DNA from: Rhizobium sp. N324
GTDB taxonomy: Bacteria > Pseudomonadota > Alphaproteobacteria > Rhizobiales > Rhizobiaceae
Assembly: GCF_001664485.1 (NCBI RefSeq)
Contig: NZ_CP013633.1
Location: 310,001-374,000, forward strand
DNA: 64,000 nucleotides
Reading direction: 5' to 3'
Shown one piece after another: positions 50,891-61,356 of this stretch. Numbering within the stretch: the first letter of the stretch is position 1; each line of letters opens with the position of its first letter. The position numbers were made by a program, and so were the translations under genes. The notes beneath the pieces were generated by a model that did no database searches, had not been told where the DNA came from, and saw only the letters and a list, made by a program, of their open reading frames with translations.

Positions 50891-51056
50891 ATCGTGTCGG
50901 TTGAAGGTAGCAGTAAGACCATCAAAGCCACGGCGGCTGGAACATCGATACTTTCTCAATTTTAGGCGACCCTTTGCTTGCTGATCTCTCGTGGCGCCGC
51001 ACTGCGAGACCAAGCCTTTTCACCTTTTATCTCGCCACCTCGCTATGGATGAAGAC

Positions 51057-51995
51057 ATGCGGTTCAAGGGCCTTGATCTGAATCTCCTCGTCGCACTCGA
51101 CGCCTTGATGACCGAGCGTAATCTCACGGCGGCAGCGCGCAGCATCAACTTGAGCCAACCGGCCATGAGCGCGGCCGTCGGCAGGTTACGCACCTATTTC
51201 AATGACGACCTTTTTACCATGGTCGGTCGCGAACTCGTTCCAACCCCGCGTGCGGAGCGGCTCGCGCCTTCGGTCCGCGAGGCTCTGCTTCACATCCAGG
51301 TTTCGATCATATCCTGGGATCCGTTTTGCCCTGCTCAATCGGATCGCTGCTTCAGAGTCATTCTTTCCGATTACGCCGCACTCGTTTTTTTTGAAAAGGT
51401 CGTGACGCGTGTCGCCCGAGAAGCGCCCGCCGTCAGCTTCGAGTTGCTGCCGATCGCCGATAACTACGATGATTACTTGAGGCGCGGTGACGCCGATTTT
51501 CTCATCTTTCCGGAATTGCTCATGTCGCGCGCACATCCTAAGGTGGCGTTATTCGAGGAGACCCTCGTGTGCGTGGGCTGCCGCTCGAACAAGCTACTCT
51601 CGGAGCAACTTACACTCGAGAGGTATATGTCGATGGGACACGTTGTGGTGAAGTTTGGGAACGCTGCTTCCATCGAGGAATGGTGTTTGCTTGGGCACGG
51701 GCTTAAGAGACATGTCGAAGTAGTCGTGCAGGGCTTCAGCATGGTTCCGTTCATGCTTTCAGGGACCGAGCGCATAGCGACAATGCCCTTACGCCTGGTC
51801 AAGCAGCTCGAAAAGACAATACCCCTGCGGATCGCTGACCTTCCGCTACCTTTGCCCGCGTTCACACAGGCCCTCCAATGGCCCGCGCTTCACAATAGTG
51901 ATCAGGCAAGCCTCTGGATGCGGGACGTGCTATGCCAGGAAGCATCCCGCATGCCTTCGCCCCATGAGGTAATGAGACGTCTCAGGATTTCCTAG
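51057..51995 (+). CDS. nodD: NodD, LysR-type activator of nod genes
   Basis: The 312-residue product starts [20 protein letters not shown]. The winged [23 protein letters not shown] is near-identical to NodD proteins. The effector domain contains [19 protein letters not shown] and [21 protein letters not shown]. It binds nod boxes and responds to plant flavonoids. ATG 51057 gives the family N-terminus; the frame upstream to 50991 is chance. No nod box lies directly upstream, so this is one of several nodD copies typical of bean rhizobia; which number cannot be told. Confidence 0.95.
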   Translation: MRFKGLDLNLLVALDALMTERNLTAAARSINLSQPAMSAAVGRLRTYFNDDLFTMVGRELVPTPRAERLAPSVREALLHIQVSIISWDPFCPAQSDRCFRVILSDYAALVFFEKVVTRVAREAPAVSFELLPIADNYDDYLRRGDADFLIFPELLMSRAHPKVALFEETLVCVGCRSNKLLSEQLTLERYMSMGHVVVKFGNAASIEEWCLLGHGLKRHVEVVVQGFSMVPFMLSGTERIATMPLRLVKQLEKTIPLRIADLPLPLPAFTQALQWPALHNSDQASLWMRDVLCQEASRMPSPHEVMRRLRIS

Positions 51996-52346
51996 CATTC
52001 TTTCGTGGTTTTGTCGTTCGGCGTGATTCATGGCGTCGGAATGAGGAGCCTCTTTGAAACGCCGCCGCTACAGTCTCACGGATGATCGATCATCCTGTCG
52101 CCGCTGGCCCAACAGCCGCGCTGACTGACGACCAAGTATGGAGGAACTGGACAGATGCTCTCTTACGCCCGCCGTTCAACCGACCGATGAAACAACCTCC
52201 TCGACAGTTTGTCGACGACGCAAGTCGAAGGTTCACGCAGCTCCAATCGACATTGGCAAGGAGCGGCAAACCAACCCTAATATGGGACGGGTTCACCACA
52301 TCCGAGCCGTGGCGCCAGATTGCCCTCCGGTAACACCTCAACGTCT
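51996..52346 (+). other. Intergenic stretch between nodD and the cupin gene
   Basis: No gene supported. A perfect 16-base palindrome (GGATGATCGATCATCC, 52080-52095) is the only structure seen. Confidence 0.4.
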
Positions 52347-52763
52347 TTATTTTTGCGGCAGAACATTCTCACTGCCCTTTTCCACCTGATCGATCACGAG
52401 CAGCTTTACCGGCTCGGTGCCGTTGTTCGCCCCTTTATGCCATATGCCCCAGGACTCGACGATAAAATCCCCTGCCGTGAAAATGCTTTCTTTCCCAGAT
52501 TCTGTATTGGTGACCGTGATCTCCCCCGAAAGCACATAGCCATAGCGCTGATAGCGATGCTGATGAATTGGCAACGTCGCACCGGGCGCAATCTCATAAA
52601 TCGAAGCGATGACCTCGACGTATTTCCGTGGAACGATGATGGGCTGACCGGCAATCGTACGATCGGTCCTTAAGATAAGCGTAGCCGCGACCGCTTTGTT
52701 TTCGAACGCGTTCGCGGGACACGCCAGAGCAAAGAGCGCCGTAGCGATTGAGATGACCTTCAT
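52347..52763 (-). CDS. Secreted cupin-domain protein
   Basis: The 138-residue product from ATG 52763 (AGGAG upstream) has a signal peptide (MKVISIATALFALACPANA). A single cupin barrel follows: APGATLPIHQHRYQRYGYVL is motif 1 with metal-type histidines, and FTAGDFIVESWGIWHKGANN is motif 2. It is periplasmic by prediction. The substrate is unknown; such proteins may bind small ligands or act as dioxygenase-like enzymes. It lies downstream of nodJ on the same strand after about 200 bases, so it might be the last gene of the nod operon. Confidence 0.75.
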   Translation of the reverse strand: MKVISIATALFALACPANAFENKAVAATLILRTDRTIAGQPIIVPRKYVEVIASIYEIAPGATLPIHQHRYQRYGYVLSGEITVTNTESGKESIFTAGDFIVESWGIWHKGANNGTEPVKLLVIDQVEKGSENVLPQK

Positions 52764-52969
52764 TTGCTTTTCTCCTGATACACGCCGGATCTTCCTGAAG
52801 GGTGTTTGCTTCCGAGTTCGGCCAGTTGCAGAGCGAAAAACCTGCATCGTCTCGCCGGCGCCGACATGGGTTCGTTTGTTCCCGGACTATGATGATTATC
52901 TTCAGAGCTCTGCGGGTCCTTTCAAGACACTGCATCGCAATACCCCTCCTGGCGTGGTGGCGAGTGGCG

Positions 52970-53758
52970 TCAAGACATCAGGCGCCGACGCAACAGCGCT
53001 GCCGACAGGAAGAACGGCAAAAGCGCGTAGATGCAAAGCGCGCCTATATGCAGGCCCATGCTGCTCGCGGGGCGCCCAAGCATTGCCGGGCGTATGAGGT
53101 CGATCGCATGCGCTAGAGGCAAGAACTGCGCTACCTGCTGAAAAGTCTGGGGCAGTTGCGTGATTGGAAATACCGCGCCGCACAAGAACAGCATTGGTGT
53201 GAGGACGAGCGTCTGGTAAAAAATGAAATACTCGTAACTGGGCGCAAGCGCCGTGACTACCATCGCAAGGCTCGCGAATGCAAATCCAGTGAGCATGATA
53301 ATTGGCAGCACATAGACGACTGATGGCCACGTCGCATAGCCTAGCACGGTGGCGACGATTATGATTCCCGTACCGGCAAGAAATGCCTTGCTCGCTGCCC
53401 ATGCCAACTCACCCAGGATGATGTCCCCAAGTGTCATTTGCGTGTAGAGCATGGCTTCCCAGGTGCGTTGGGCGTGCATTCGCGTAAAGGCCGCGTAAAT
53501 CGTCTCGAACGTCGCAGAGGTCATCGCGCTTGTCGCCACCATGCCGCCCGCCAAGAACGCAACGTAAGTTGTGCCGTCAACGCGACCCACAATAATTCCG
53601 AGGCCAAGGCCGAGGCCAAAAAGGTAGATCATAGGATCGGCCAGACTTCCAACAATTGACGCAAGTGCTACTTTCTTCCATGCCAGATAGTTGCGTCGCC
53701 ATATCGCAATCCAGTTAAAAGCGTTGGCGGGCAGAGCCGCGGCACAACCTTCACCCAT
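52970..53758 (-). CDS. nodJ: NodJ, ABC-2 type permease for Nod-factor export
   Basis: The 262-residue inner-membrane protein has six hydrophobic segments (for example [52 protein letters not shown]). The ABC-2 signature [19 protein letters not shown] is present near the end. With NodI it forms the lipochitooligosaccharide exporter. The start lies 3 bases after the nodI stop. It is full length. Confidence 0.95.
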   Translation of the reverse strand: MGEGCAAALPANAFNWIAIWRRNYLAWKKVALASIVGSLADPMIYLFGLGLGLGIIVGRVDGTTYVAFLAGGMVATSAMTSATFETIYAAFTRMHAQRTWEAMLYTQMTLGDIILGELAWAASKAFLAGTGIIIVATVLGYATWPSVVYVLPIIMLTGFAFASLAMVVTALAPSYEYFIFYQTLVLTPMLFLCGAVFPITQLPQTFQQVAQFLPLAHAIDLIRPAMLGRPASSMGLHIGALCIYALLPFFLSAALLRRRLMS

Positions 53759-53761
53759 CGT

Positions 53762-54712
53762 TCACTTCTCCATCTCGCGCCCGGTCAACCGCAAAAACAC
53801 ATCCTCAAGATTCGGCGGACGCTGCAGAATGCGCAAGCCCGCGCGCTCCCGCAACCGCACACGCACCTGCTCCGGGTCGGACACATAGCAAAAAAGGGTC
53901 TCGCCGCTAATTTCGACGCGATCGGCATATGGCCCGACCAGCGATTCCAATTCATGCGGATCGCCGCCGTAGATCTCAATGACTTCGCACCCGATCAGTT
54001 CATCGATCAGGTCATGCGGACGCCCTTCGGCAATGCTGCGACCTCTTTCGAGTACGCAGAGTCGATCGCATAGCCGTTCGGCCTCTTCCATGAAATGGGT
54101 GGTCAAGATGATCGTTTTGCCGCGCGTAAGGAGGGAACGCAGGCGCTCCCAGATCAGGTGGCGCGCGTGCGGGTCGAGACCGGTGGTCGGCTCGTCCATG
54201 ACAAGTAGTTGCGGGTCATTGATCAACGCACGCGCTAGCGTCAGGCGCCGCTTCATGCCGCCTGAAAGTTCAGACACACGCGCATTCACCTTGCTCTCTA
54301 GGCGTGCAAACTCAAGGAGCGACGGCATGACCGCCTCGACTTTGCGTGTATTCATGCCGAAGTAGCGGCCGTAGACCAGCAGATTCTCGCGCACAGTGAA
54401 TTCAGGCTCAAGGTTGTCGAATTGCGGCACCACACCGATACCCTTTCGCGCCAAGCGAGCCTGGGCAGGCACCGGCACGCCGAGCACAGTAATCTTCCCC
54501 GCATCAGGGGCTGTCATGCCAAGGATCATGCGTGCGATCGTGCTCTTGCCCGCGCCGTTCGGTCCAAGCAGCCCGAAGCATTGCCCCGGAGAAACGCGGA
54601 ACGATAGCGCGTTGACCACGGCCTTGTCGCCATATGTCTTGCTTACATCGGAAAAATCTATTGCGGACATGAACATGCGCTCATCTGACCGTCGGGCGCC
54701 GTTGACTGGCAT
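53762..54712 (-). CDS. nodI: NodI, ABC transporter ATPase for Nod-factor export
   Basis: The 316-residue product has Walker [17 protein letters not shown], the signature [15 protein letters not shown], Walker [13 protein letters not shown] and the switch His in [11 protein letters not shown]. It energises NodJ. The start is uncertain: ATG 54712 has GAAG upstream, while ATG 54676 or 54670 ([15 protein letters not shown]) gives the common NodI N-terminus. The gene directly abuts the nodU relic. Confidence 0.95.
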   Translation of the reverse strand: MPVNGARRSDERMFMSAIDFSDVSKTYGDKAVVNALSFRVSPGQCFGLLGPNGAGKSTIARMILGMTAPDAGKITVLGVPVPAQARLARKGIGVVPQFDNLEPEFTVRENLLVYGRYFGMNTRKVEAVMPSLLEFARLESKVNARVSELSGGMKRRLTLARALINDPQLLVMDEPTTGLDPHARHLIWERLRSLLTRGKTIILTTHFMEEAERLCDRLCVLERGRSIAEGRPHDLIDELIGCEVIEIYGGDPHELESLVGPYADRVEISGETLFCYVSDPEQVRVRLRERAGLRILQRPPNLEDVFLRLTGREMEK

Positions 54713-54719
54713 TTCTTCG

Positions 54720-55396
54720 GTTGGTTGTGTTCTTCTTGGTCCATCGCACCGTATGTGTTCATTGCGTCTCCATTAAAGGGCCGCAGCAGCATCCGGGAAA
54801 ACGCCTCGTCCGTGGTAATTGGCACTCGTGTTGCAGAGCAGCCGAATGTCCCTGAGCTTGTTACATTCGAAGAGTAGCTCGGCGACTTCACGGAGAGAGT
54901 GCCTGGGATGGTCTGCAATCGTGCAGATTCATCGAGATGGACAACAGCCGGAATTCTGTCCTGGCATCTCATCCGCGTCTGATGCTTAAACAACATTTCG
55001 CAATCCGGAGTTCGAGGGCTGACTATATAAGGCGCACGGGTCCTCCAGGCAGATCGGCGCCACGAGGCCGAGCCACGGGCTGCGGTGGCCGCGCGGCACC
55101 TGTCACGAGGATAGTTCTTGCAGGGAAATGCCCTGTCATTGGAACGAGACCGGAGCCCTCGACGGATTCGAGAGAACTTTCAGCATTGCACCCCAGCCGT
55201 CGATGATGATTTGATCAAGAACGCGTGGATCCGGACCGTGTTGCGCCAAAGCGGCGCCAATCGCGTCGAGATTGTCGACAGTTTCATATCGCGGGTTGCT
55301 GCCCCGCTTCTCCTGCTCGACGCAGAAGGCGAGCCACCCATCCTCGACAAGCGCGTCCGCTCCGTCATGGGTCAATTTGATACCACAGATGCGCAT
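54720..55396 (-). pseudogene. nodU: nodU with large internal deletion
   Basis: The first 65 or so residues from ATG 55396 are NodU-like (MRICGIKLTHDGADALVEDG; FCVEQEKRGSNPRYE) and the frame stops at 55136. About 150 bases on, two further NodU pieces appear: RIPAVVHLDESARLQTIP near 54950, and, in another frame, LLCNTSANYHGRGVFPDAAA near 54820. These belong to the carbamoyltransferase C-terminus. About 400 codons between are missing. The 6-O-carbamoyl function is thus lost; intact nolO remains at 46.2 kb. Confidence 0.9.
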
Positions 55397-55431
55397 AGTG
55401 TCTCCATGTCTGAACGTCGAGGGTTGAGCCG

Positions 55432-56049
55432 TTAGGAGGCAGAAAACGGATTTCGGAAACAGGCGAGCAAGCAATCTTCGTTGACCGACTCACCCCGACA
55501 CTCAAGCCGCTCTACCTCGAGCAAAGTTTCGTTCAGCATGCCGAGGATCGTCTCAGCACCAGCAACGTGGCCCCAGCGACGACAGTTGGCGTCGCGCGCC
55601 GATCCGAAAACCAGATATCCATCTGGCGCAAGCATCCGCACTAAATTCCGAACAGCCCCTCTCATCTCGGCTATTCCTCCGATGTAGTAGAGCACTTCCG
55701 CCACAACGATCAGATCAAACCTCTCGTCAGGTGAAAACTGTTGAACATCAGAGACTATCCAGCTGATGTGCGGAGAATCCCTTATGCGTCGACGCGATCT
55801 TTCTATAGCCTGAGGCACAACATCGATCACGGTGAGCCGTTTGCAGTGGGGGGCTAGCTGCACCGTAAATGCGCCGGCAGCGCATCCCACTTCGAGCGCA
55901 CTTGAGATGGATCCCTGGGCAAGCGCCAAGCGGAGCATTTGCGTGTGACGCTCACGCTCGAATGGATTGGCGTCGAGTCCCCATGGATCGGGTGCAGCCA
56001 GTTCCCGATTCAGCAATTGATAATTGTCGCTCTGTGTCAACTCGTTCAC
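55432..56049 (-). CDS. nodS: NodS, Nod-factor N-methyltransferase
   Basis: The 205-residue SAM-dependent methyltransferase has motif I ALEVGCAAGAFTVQLAPHCK and FDLIVVAEVLYYIGG. It methylates the free amine of the deacetylated chitooligosaccharide before acylation. The N-terminus NYQLLNRELAAPDPWGLDAN is typical. It lies 15 bases after nodC and 35 bases before the nodU relic, within the nodBCSUIJ operon. Confidence 0.95.
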   Translation of the reverse strand: MNELTQSDNYQLLNRELAAPDPWGLDANPFERERHTQMLRLALAQGSISSALEVGCAAGAFTVQLAPHCKRLTVIDVVPQAIERSRRRIRDSPHISWIVSDVQQFSPDERFDLIVVAEVLYYIGGIAEMRGAVRNLVRMLAPDGYLVFGSARDANCRRWGHVAGAETILGMLNETLLEVERLECRGESVNEDCLLACFRNPFSAS

Positions 56050-56064
56050 CTCGGTAAATAGATC

Positions 56065-57396
56065 TTACTCGTCGCTGCACATGCAGTCAGACGTCGCTCG
56101 CCTGGCAGGATGGCGGGCGGGCTTGAGCCTTCGAGGCGCTGTCGCATGTCCAGAACATTCTGTAGTGCGTGCATCAGTCGTCGGATGTTGATTCGAGTTG
56201 CCAGCAGAGCTGCGCGACAGCCAGTCGCTATTGCTCAGCGTGCACAGCGCGTAGGCTTTCAAGGGCAGTAGCAGAAAAATATTGATGAATGTATGCAAAG
56301 AGAACCCGAGGAACCGTAGTTGGCGGGCCCGAAGCGCTACAACGCTGCAGCGGATCATCGTCATGGCCACAATCATCAGGGCTGCCAACCAAGGCGCGGT
56401 GCCCGTCAATGCAAGCTGTGCGAGTCCCGTCAGCACTGATAGTGCCAGAAGCAGCGGTCCGAGGTTCTGTCCGACGACGTCGAGCGTAAGGAAGCGATTG
56501 AGGTTGGGCAGCAGGCGCAGCCCAAGCAACGTGTCCCGGAACGTGCTCCGCGCCCAGCGTAGTTGTTGGCGCAGATACGGTCCTAGCTTGTTCGGAACGA
56601 CTGTCGCTGCGATGGCGCTCGGCACGTACTCCGTTCGAAAGCCTGCCTTCAGCATGAGAATGGTGAGATGCCGATCCTCACCGAAATCGCTTGGCTTTCC
56701 CCGAAAATACTGTGACTCGTACTGGTCAAGCAGCGAAGCGAGGGCAGAGCGACGGTACATAACACATGGACCGCAGCAGCACATAACGGCACCGAAGCGA
56801 GCTTGTGCCGCACGCTCCTCGTTGCAAGCCAGCCAGTACTCCATGTCGATCAAACGGGTCAGCCAACTGTCGTTTCGGTTGCGGGCCGTCAACTGTCCCA
56901 TGGCCGCGCCGACAGCCGCATCTTGCATTTTAGGCACGAGCTTCCTGATGACATCAGATGCGAGGATTGTGTCGGAGTCGACGTTTAACACCATATCTCC
57001 AGCAGAGCGGCGTATCGCAGCGATCTGTGCCTTCCGTTTGCCGACATTCTGGGGAAGCACGAGAATATTGAATCTGGGGTCTCGTGCGAAGGCCTCGTGC
57101 ACAAGTTGCAAAGCCTCGCGATTTTCGGAACCGTCATCAACTAGGTACACCTGCAGCCTTCCCCCGTATTCCTGACCCGCAATAGAAGCTAGGCACTCCG
57201 AAAGCGTGCGGGGATCCTCGTTGAAGCTTGGCACGATGACATCTACGCTGGGCAGCTCGTCAAAGCCGCCCAAGCCGTGGGACGCCAATGAAACATCGGT
57301 CGGCAGAGAATAAACGGCCTGCATGCTTTTATATGCAGTCGATAGAAGTGCATAAAGCGAGACGGCGACAGTGCTGGTTGTGTCAAGCATATCCAT
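56065..57396 (-). CDS. nodC: NodC, chitooligosaccharide synthase
   Basis: The 443-residue family 2 glycosyltransferase has an N-terminal membrane segment, VDVIVPSFNEDP, VYLVDDGSENRE, VLNVDSDT, FGEDRHLTILML and QQLRWARST (QxxRW). Two to three C-terminal membrane segments (LGPLLLALSVLTGLAQLALT; FSLHTFINIFLLLPLKAYAL) follow. It polymerises GlcNAc to the Nod-factor backbone at the inner membrane. ATG 57396 (MDMLDTTSTVAVSLYALLS) matches known starts; the longer frame to 57447 overlaps nodB. The C-terminal tail after SDWLSRSS is longer and basic. Confidence 0.96.
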   Translation of the reverse strand: MDMLDTTSTVAVSLYALLSTAYKSMQAVYSLPTDVSLASHGLGGFDELPSVDVIVPSFNEDPRTLSECLASIAGQEYGGRLQVYLVDDGSENREALQLVHEAFARDPRFNILVLPQNVGKRKAQIAAIRRSAGDMVLNVDSDTILASDVIRKLVPKMQDAAVGAAMGQLTARNRNDSWLTRLIDMEYWLACNEERAAQARFGAVMCCCGPCVMYRRSALASLLDQYESQYFRGKPSDFGEDRHLTILMLKAGFRTEYVPSAIAATVVPNKLGPYLRQQLRWARSTFRDTLLGLRLLPNLNRFLTLDVVGQNLGPLLLALSVLTGLAQLALTGTAPWLAALMIVAMTMIRCSVVALRARQLRFLGFSLHTFINIFLLLPLKAYALCTLSNSDWLSRSSAGNSNQHPTTDARTTECSGHATAPRRLKPARHPARRATSDCMCSDE

Positions 57397-57403
57397 CGGA
57401 TCT

Positions 57404-58063
57404 TCAGAACTCCCGAGGAAGCGAGCGAAATACAAAGCCGCGATCATGCAAAGCTGGAATTATGCTAGATAACGCCATGATAGTCTGGTGGCGCAGACTG
57501 TGGTCAGCTCCTTGCTGCATTTCACTGGAGGGACAACCGTCGTGCAAGAGCACGATTGACCCCGGCCGGACAGACTGCAGCACATCATTAACAATGGCGT
57601 CGGCCCCGGGAAGAGACCAGTCTCGCGGATCTACCGACCAGTGCACGGCAGTGAGTTCCGCATTCGCCGAAGCCTTGAGCACTTCTTCGGTCCAGATGCC
57701 GTAAGGAGCTCGGATGTGCCGCACCACCGCCTGAGGCGACGCCATTTTTATGGCTCTGTTTGTCTCGAGTATCTGACGTTGCACCTCGTCGGGTTCGCAG
57801 TCAGACAGGTCTGGATGCGTCATTGTGTGGTTGGCGACTTCATGCCCCTCTGCAATCATTCGCTGGATCAATTTCGATTGATCGGCCAGGAACTCGCCGA
57901 TGACGAAGAATGTTGCCGGCACCCGGTGTTCAGCCAGAATATCGAGAATCTCCGGTGTACAAAATGGATGCGGACCGTCGTCGAACGTCAAATAAACGCT
58001 GTGACGACCAGTGCCGTCATCGCGCTCACCGTGCACTTCGCACGAGCAATCGAGGTGCGTCAT
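57404..58063 (-). CDS. nodB: NodB, chitooligosaccharide deacetylase
   Basis: The 219-residue polysaccharide deacetylase (CE4) has catalytic motif 1 YLTFDDGPHPF, metal-binding motif 2 GHEVANHTMTHPDLS and motif 3 HIRAPYGIWTEEVL. It removes the N-acetyl group of the non-reducing GlcNAc. ATG 58063 with AAGGACGAG upstream gives the usual MTHLDC start. It is the first intact gene after the nod box at 58563, because nodA here is only a relic. Spacing to nodC is 7 bases. Confidence 0.96.
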   Translation of the reverse strand: MTHLDCSCEVHGERDDGTGRHSVYLTFDDGPHPFCTPEILDILAEHRVPATFFVIGEFLADQSKLIQRMIAEGHEVANHTMTHPDLSDCEPDEVQRQILETNRAIKMASPQAVVRHIRAPYGIWTEEVLKASANAELTAVHWSVDPRDWSLPGADAIVNDVLQSVRPGSIVLLHDGCPSSEMQQGADHSLRHQTIMALSSIIPALHDRGFVFRSLPREF

Positions 58064-58085
58064 TGCTCTCGTCCTTTCCGGTAAA

Positions 58086-58215
58086 TTATCCTGGTGGCCA
58101 TTCGGAGACCGGGCGCCCAAGGTAGGATGATGACGCCGCGCGTGGACGCAGGTCGAAACGCGCGTGTGGCAGCGTGTAGCGTACGCCGTTTCCCAAAATA
58201 GCGGTCACCAGACCG
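58086..58215 (-). pseudogene. nodA: nodA 3' remnant upstream of nodB
   Basis: GNGVRYTLPHARFDLRP then LGRPVSEWPPG matches the NodA end (GVRVRSTLPDARLDLPP ... [21 protein letters not shown]), with a frame change between the two parts and an early TAA. About 40 of some 196 codons survive. R. etli is known for having its functional nodA away from nodBC, which fits. Confidence 0.82.
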
Positions 58216-58562
58216 CCTCGTTTGAATCTGTCAATACCGCGGCTCGTTGCGGACTGTACCGAGTGCGAATGTAAATTCCCTCGACATGGCATGCGATTTA
58301 ACGTGCGTTGGGAACCGTTGCGAAAAAGGAATCGCAACTCCGACCGCATCATCTTGCAATCGTCGACAGGTCGGGGTTCGCGACCAATCGTCACTTTGAT
58401 CGCAAGATCGAACGTTTTGGCAAATCGGCAAAGACAATGGGCTGATCGAACGCTTATGCTAGCATTACATTCCAAAGCCACACATTTGACCCCTCTACAC
58501 CACTGGCGCGCCATCGACGACTTGATTTCCGTCAAGATGCTCGTCTAATGGATCATGCCATT
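58216..58562 (-). other. Spacer between nod box and nodA relic
   Basis: About 350 bases that should have been nodA. I cannot recognise nodA or other genes in it, so foreign DNA has replaced most of nodA. Confidence 0.5.
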
Positions 58563-58610
58563 CAATTCGTAAAATCGATTGTTTGGATGATACCCATCCA
58601 CGCCATAGAT
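58563..58610 (-). promoter_or_regulatory. nod box of the nodBCSIJ operon
   Basis: On the minus strand it reads ATCTATGGCGTGGATGGGT, then ATCATCCAAACAATCGATTT and TACGAATTG. It is a near-perfect nod box in both halves, oriented toward nodB. Confidence 0.93.
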
Positions 58611-58884
58611 AAAATTCGAGCTCCACAGTTCCTGCTAACGGACCGAGCCCTGTTGTCGTGGCTGACGCCGGATTTCCGTCGTCGCTCCCTTGACGAACTT
58701 ATCATGGCTCGGCATTGGCGGCTTTCTAACCTACTCTGGGTAAAGCTCCGGAGCAGATTGAAACCATCCGGAAGCCTGAAAGCGCCGGATAGAATTGGTC
58801 GGCTATGGCTGTCAAACGACTCGAGGAACTAGTCCCACTTGCCGAATCGAAGAACGGACCCCATCGGTTTGCGTTTCGTTAGAT

Positions 58885-59200
58885 CCGAGCACTGGCCCCA
58901 ATCTTCCGCAGACGGTCGGAGCGTCGCTTTTGGCTAAGCCGATAACTGTCGCCCGGATGGTGACCACCGTCGAGAGGTGAAAGCAGGCGGTCCAACAATG
59001 CTGTGACGACCACCCGACTATGGATCGAGCTGTTGTCGTAGCGCGGGACACATTTGGAAAACAAACGGGCGCGATGGGCCTCCAAGTGGAGGTAACCGAG
59101 CTCGTCTGAATCAACAACCTGGGCCGCGGCACGATCATCGACTGCTTGTCCAGCGAGCAGCAGTTGTGAGACTCGCCAGCATCGCCACGGTGGCAGCTGT
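58885..59200 (-). pseudogene. IS21-family IstB C-terminal remnant
   Basis: On the minus strand DELGYLHLEAHRARLFSKCV matches the Walker B part of IstB (DELGYLPLE...ANLFFQLV). VVVTALLDRLLS ... GDSYRLSQKRR matches its C-terminal ATALLDRLLHH...GxSYRLRQ. The P-loop half is missing. It is a different lineage from the IstB remnant at 49506. The remaining bases 58611-58884 show nothing. Confidence 0.7.
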
Positions 59201-59221
59201 GACGCAATGGTGGCCACACTT

Positions 59222-59269
59222 ATCCATCAAGCGGATGGAGATTATCCAAACAATCGATTTTACGGATTC
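59222..59269 (+). promoter_or_regulatory. nod box of nodZ
   Basis: ATCCATCAAGCGGATGGAG, then ATTATCCAAACAATCGATTT and TACGGATTC. Both halves are good. Plus orientation; the next plus-strand gene is nodZ, 412 bases downstream. Confidence 0.92.
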
Positions 59270-59680
59270 CCCAGGATGCTCCAGAAGACGCATGAAATAG
59301 AGATCAGGTAGCGGGAAAGGACGGGAATTGGCTAGATCGGCGCCACCCTCGATCAATCGGCGAAGCGCGCCAACATGAGCCGTACCGCAACGTAAGCTCC
59401 GGCCTCTCGCTCCGAGCCAAGTGCGATGCCGATGGGTTGGATCGGGTGCGAGATAAACGACTGAACGATGACGGAGGGCTATGCGGCGGCTTCAATGCCC
59501 GGACTGAAAAGGCGTATGGCGCCGCAACTTCCAGTCTGGCGTAAAATGGTAAATCTGTGCGACGAAGGGTCATGCATAAAATTGGCGAGAATCACGAGCG
59601 CTGATGCAGGTCCGGGAATTGATATGCAAAATTTCAGCAGAATTTAAGCCGATGCGCTTTTCCAGAACAAGGCAACGAAC
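59270..59680 (+). other. Long leader between nod box and nodZ
   Basis: No gene or motif recognised in these 411 bases. Small frames lie on the opposite strand only. Confidence 0.45.
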
Positions 59681-60667
59681 ATGCTCGCTGGCGACCTGAA
59701 GAGGGATCGGTATGTTGTTTCTCGACGGCGGACTGGTTTCGGTGATTGTCTCTGGTCGCTGGCGGCAGCTTGGCGCTATGCACAGCGAACGGGGCGGACG
59801 CTGGCCATCGATTGGCGTGGCTCCTGCTATCTCAATCAACCCTTTACGAACGCTTTTACGGTGTTCTTCGAGCCGATTCAAGATATTGCTGGCGTACGGG
59901 TTATTTGCGATGACCAGATCAACCAGTTCTCATTTCCGGGACCGTTCTTCCCATCATGGTGGAACAAGCCCTCAATCGAGAGCGTTTACCGCCCCGATGA
60001 GCAAATTTTCCGGGAACGTGACGAACTGACCGAGCTTCTTCAAGCCCAGGACGATACTGATGCCAACACGGTAGTCTGTGATGCCTGTTTAATGTGGCGG
60101 TGCGACCAAGCTGCCGAACGCCAGATATTTCAGAGCCTCAAGCTTAGACCTGAAATTCGGGCTCGTATTCACGCCATCTATCAGGAGCACTTCAAGGGGC
60201 GCAGTATCATCGGTGTGCACGTACGGCATGGCAATGGCGAAGATATAATGGACCACACGCCCTACTGGGCCGATCCGGAGTTGGCCTTACGCCAGGTGTT
60301 CACTGCCATCGAGAAGGCCAAAGCGCTACCGCATCGACGCCCTGTGATGGTTTTCTTGTGTACGGACAGCGCGCAGGTACGGGACCATTTGCTCGATGTG
60401 TTTCCCGATCTAATCACTATCCCGAAATGCTTCCAGGCGGCCCAGGCCGGGCCATTACACAGTGCATCGCTGGGAGTGGAAGGTGGTATCTCTGCTCTTA
60501 CAGAGATGTACCTTCTCGCCCGATGCGATACGGTAATTCGCTTTCCGCCGACCAGCGCCTTTACGCGCTATGCCCGTCTCTTCGTGCCACGTGTTATTGA
60601 GTTCGACTTGAAAAATCCGACTCGCTTGATCTTGACTGATGAATCGTCCGAGCATGAGCTGGCTTGA
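59681..60667 (+). CDS. nodZ: NodZ, alpha-1,6-fucosyltransferase
   Basis: The 328-residue GT23 enzyme has SRRRTGFGDCLWSLAAAWRY at the N-terminus. The GDP-fucose-binding arginine motif is GVHVRHGNGED near residue 180. FLCTDSAQVRDHLLDVFPD and EMYLLARCDTVIRFPPTSAF match the conserved C-terminal motifs. It adds fucose to O-6 of the reducing-end GlcNAc of the Nod factor. ATG 59681 is preceded by GGCAACGAAC. It is under its own nod box, and NoeI would act on its product. Confidence 0.95.
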   Translation: MLAGDLKRDRYVVSRRRTGFGDCLWSLAAAWRYAQRTGRTLAIDWRGSCYLNQPFTNAFTVFFEPIQDIAGVRVICDDQINQFSFPGPFFPSWWNKPSIESVYRPDEQIFRERDELTELLQAQDDTDANTVVCDACLMWRCDQAAERQIFQSLKLRPEIRARIHAIYQEHFKGRSIIGVHVRHGNGEDIMDHTPYWADPELALRQVFTAIEKAKALPHRRPVMVFLCTDSAQVRDHLLDVFPDLITIPKCFQAAQAGPLHSASLGVEGGISALTEMYLLARCDTVIRFPPTSAFTRYARLFVPRVIEFDLKNPTRLILTDESSEHELA

Positions 60668-61356
60668 TGGACCGGCACTCCGCTGAACAAATTCTCGGCG
60701 CCCTCGCAGGATTGAGGAGAGGTGTTCACTGGATCGCGACGTGGGCGCAGCACCCGACGAGACAAGGTCGGGGCGCATCTTCTCCTAGCGTCTCGCGCGT
60801 CCAAAGGCTTGCCGAATCATTGTTGTGAAGGGTAGGTATTGGGCGCCTTCGGTGAATGGAAACGGCACCGCGCGCTCGACCCGCATCATTGGCATAGCAA
60901 GCTCGCACTTTGGCGATTCCGATGGGACGAGGACGTTCGCGCGCCACAGCCTCATCGGCGCCTTAGCCGACGCCCTGCCTGATGCGAGGGCGTTCGTCGG
61001 GCTTGGTCGACAGATCGCCATCAAGCTGATGTTCGTGCGCTATGCGGTCGTGGGCGTGGCCGGTGCCGTTCTTTATTCCCGCATCCCGACACGTCTGGCA
61101 AACCGCGCGACCATAGAAGCCGCCGCCGCGCTAGGTCCTTAGCGCGCATCGTCCTTGCAACTCGCAACTCACTCAGCCTCGACGCATTCGCAGGCGTGAT
61201 AACGCCGGCTGCGAAAGACAGAAGACGCACTGCTGTAGTCTCCGGCTCCCGCCGCTGCTTGGATGACGGCTTGCGCCAGTCGTTGACAAAACTCAATTGG
61301 CCAGCCATCATTCCCGTTGCCCGGCCATTTGTAATGATTAAGTCTGAGGTGGTGCC
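60668..61356 (+). other. Spacer with probable transporter remnant
   Basis: Around 60985-61210, YAVVGVAGAVLYSRIP and, in changing frames, LGP...LQLAT...SLDAFAG resemble an MFS-type transporter (AxxVxGALxYxxL...LGPSRxIVxxLAxLFSLDAFAGG). It is heavily decayed. Nothing else is recognised. Confidence 0.4.

Noticed and set aside
52080..52095. 16-base perfect palindrome as a regulator site
   Set aside because: No consensus known to me matches it. It could be chance, so I only note it in the gap entry.
58812..59219. 135-codon minus-strand frame between the nod boxes
   Set aside because: Another frame of the same stretch carries IstB similarity, so this frame is an artefact of the decayed IS21 gene.
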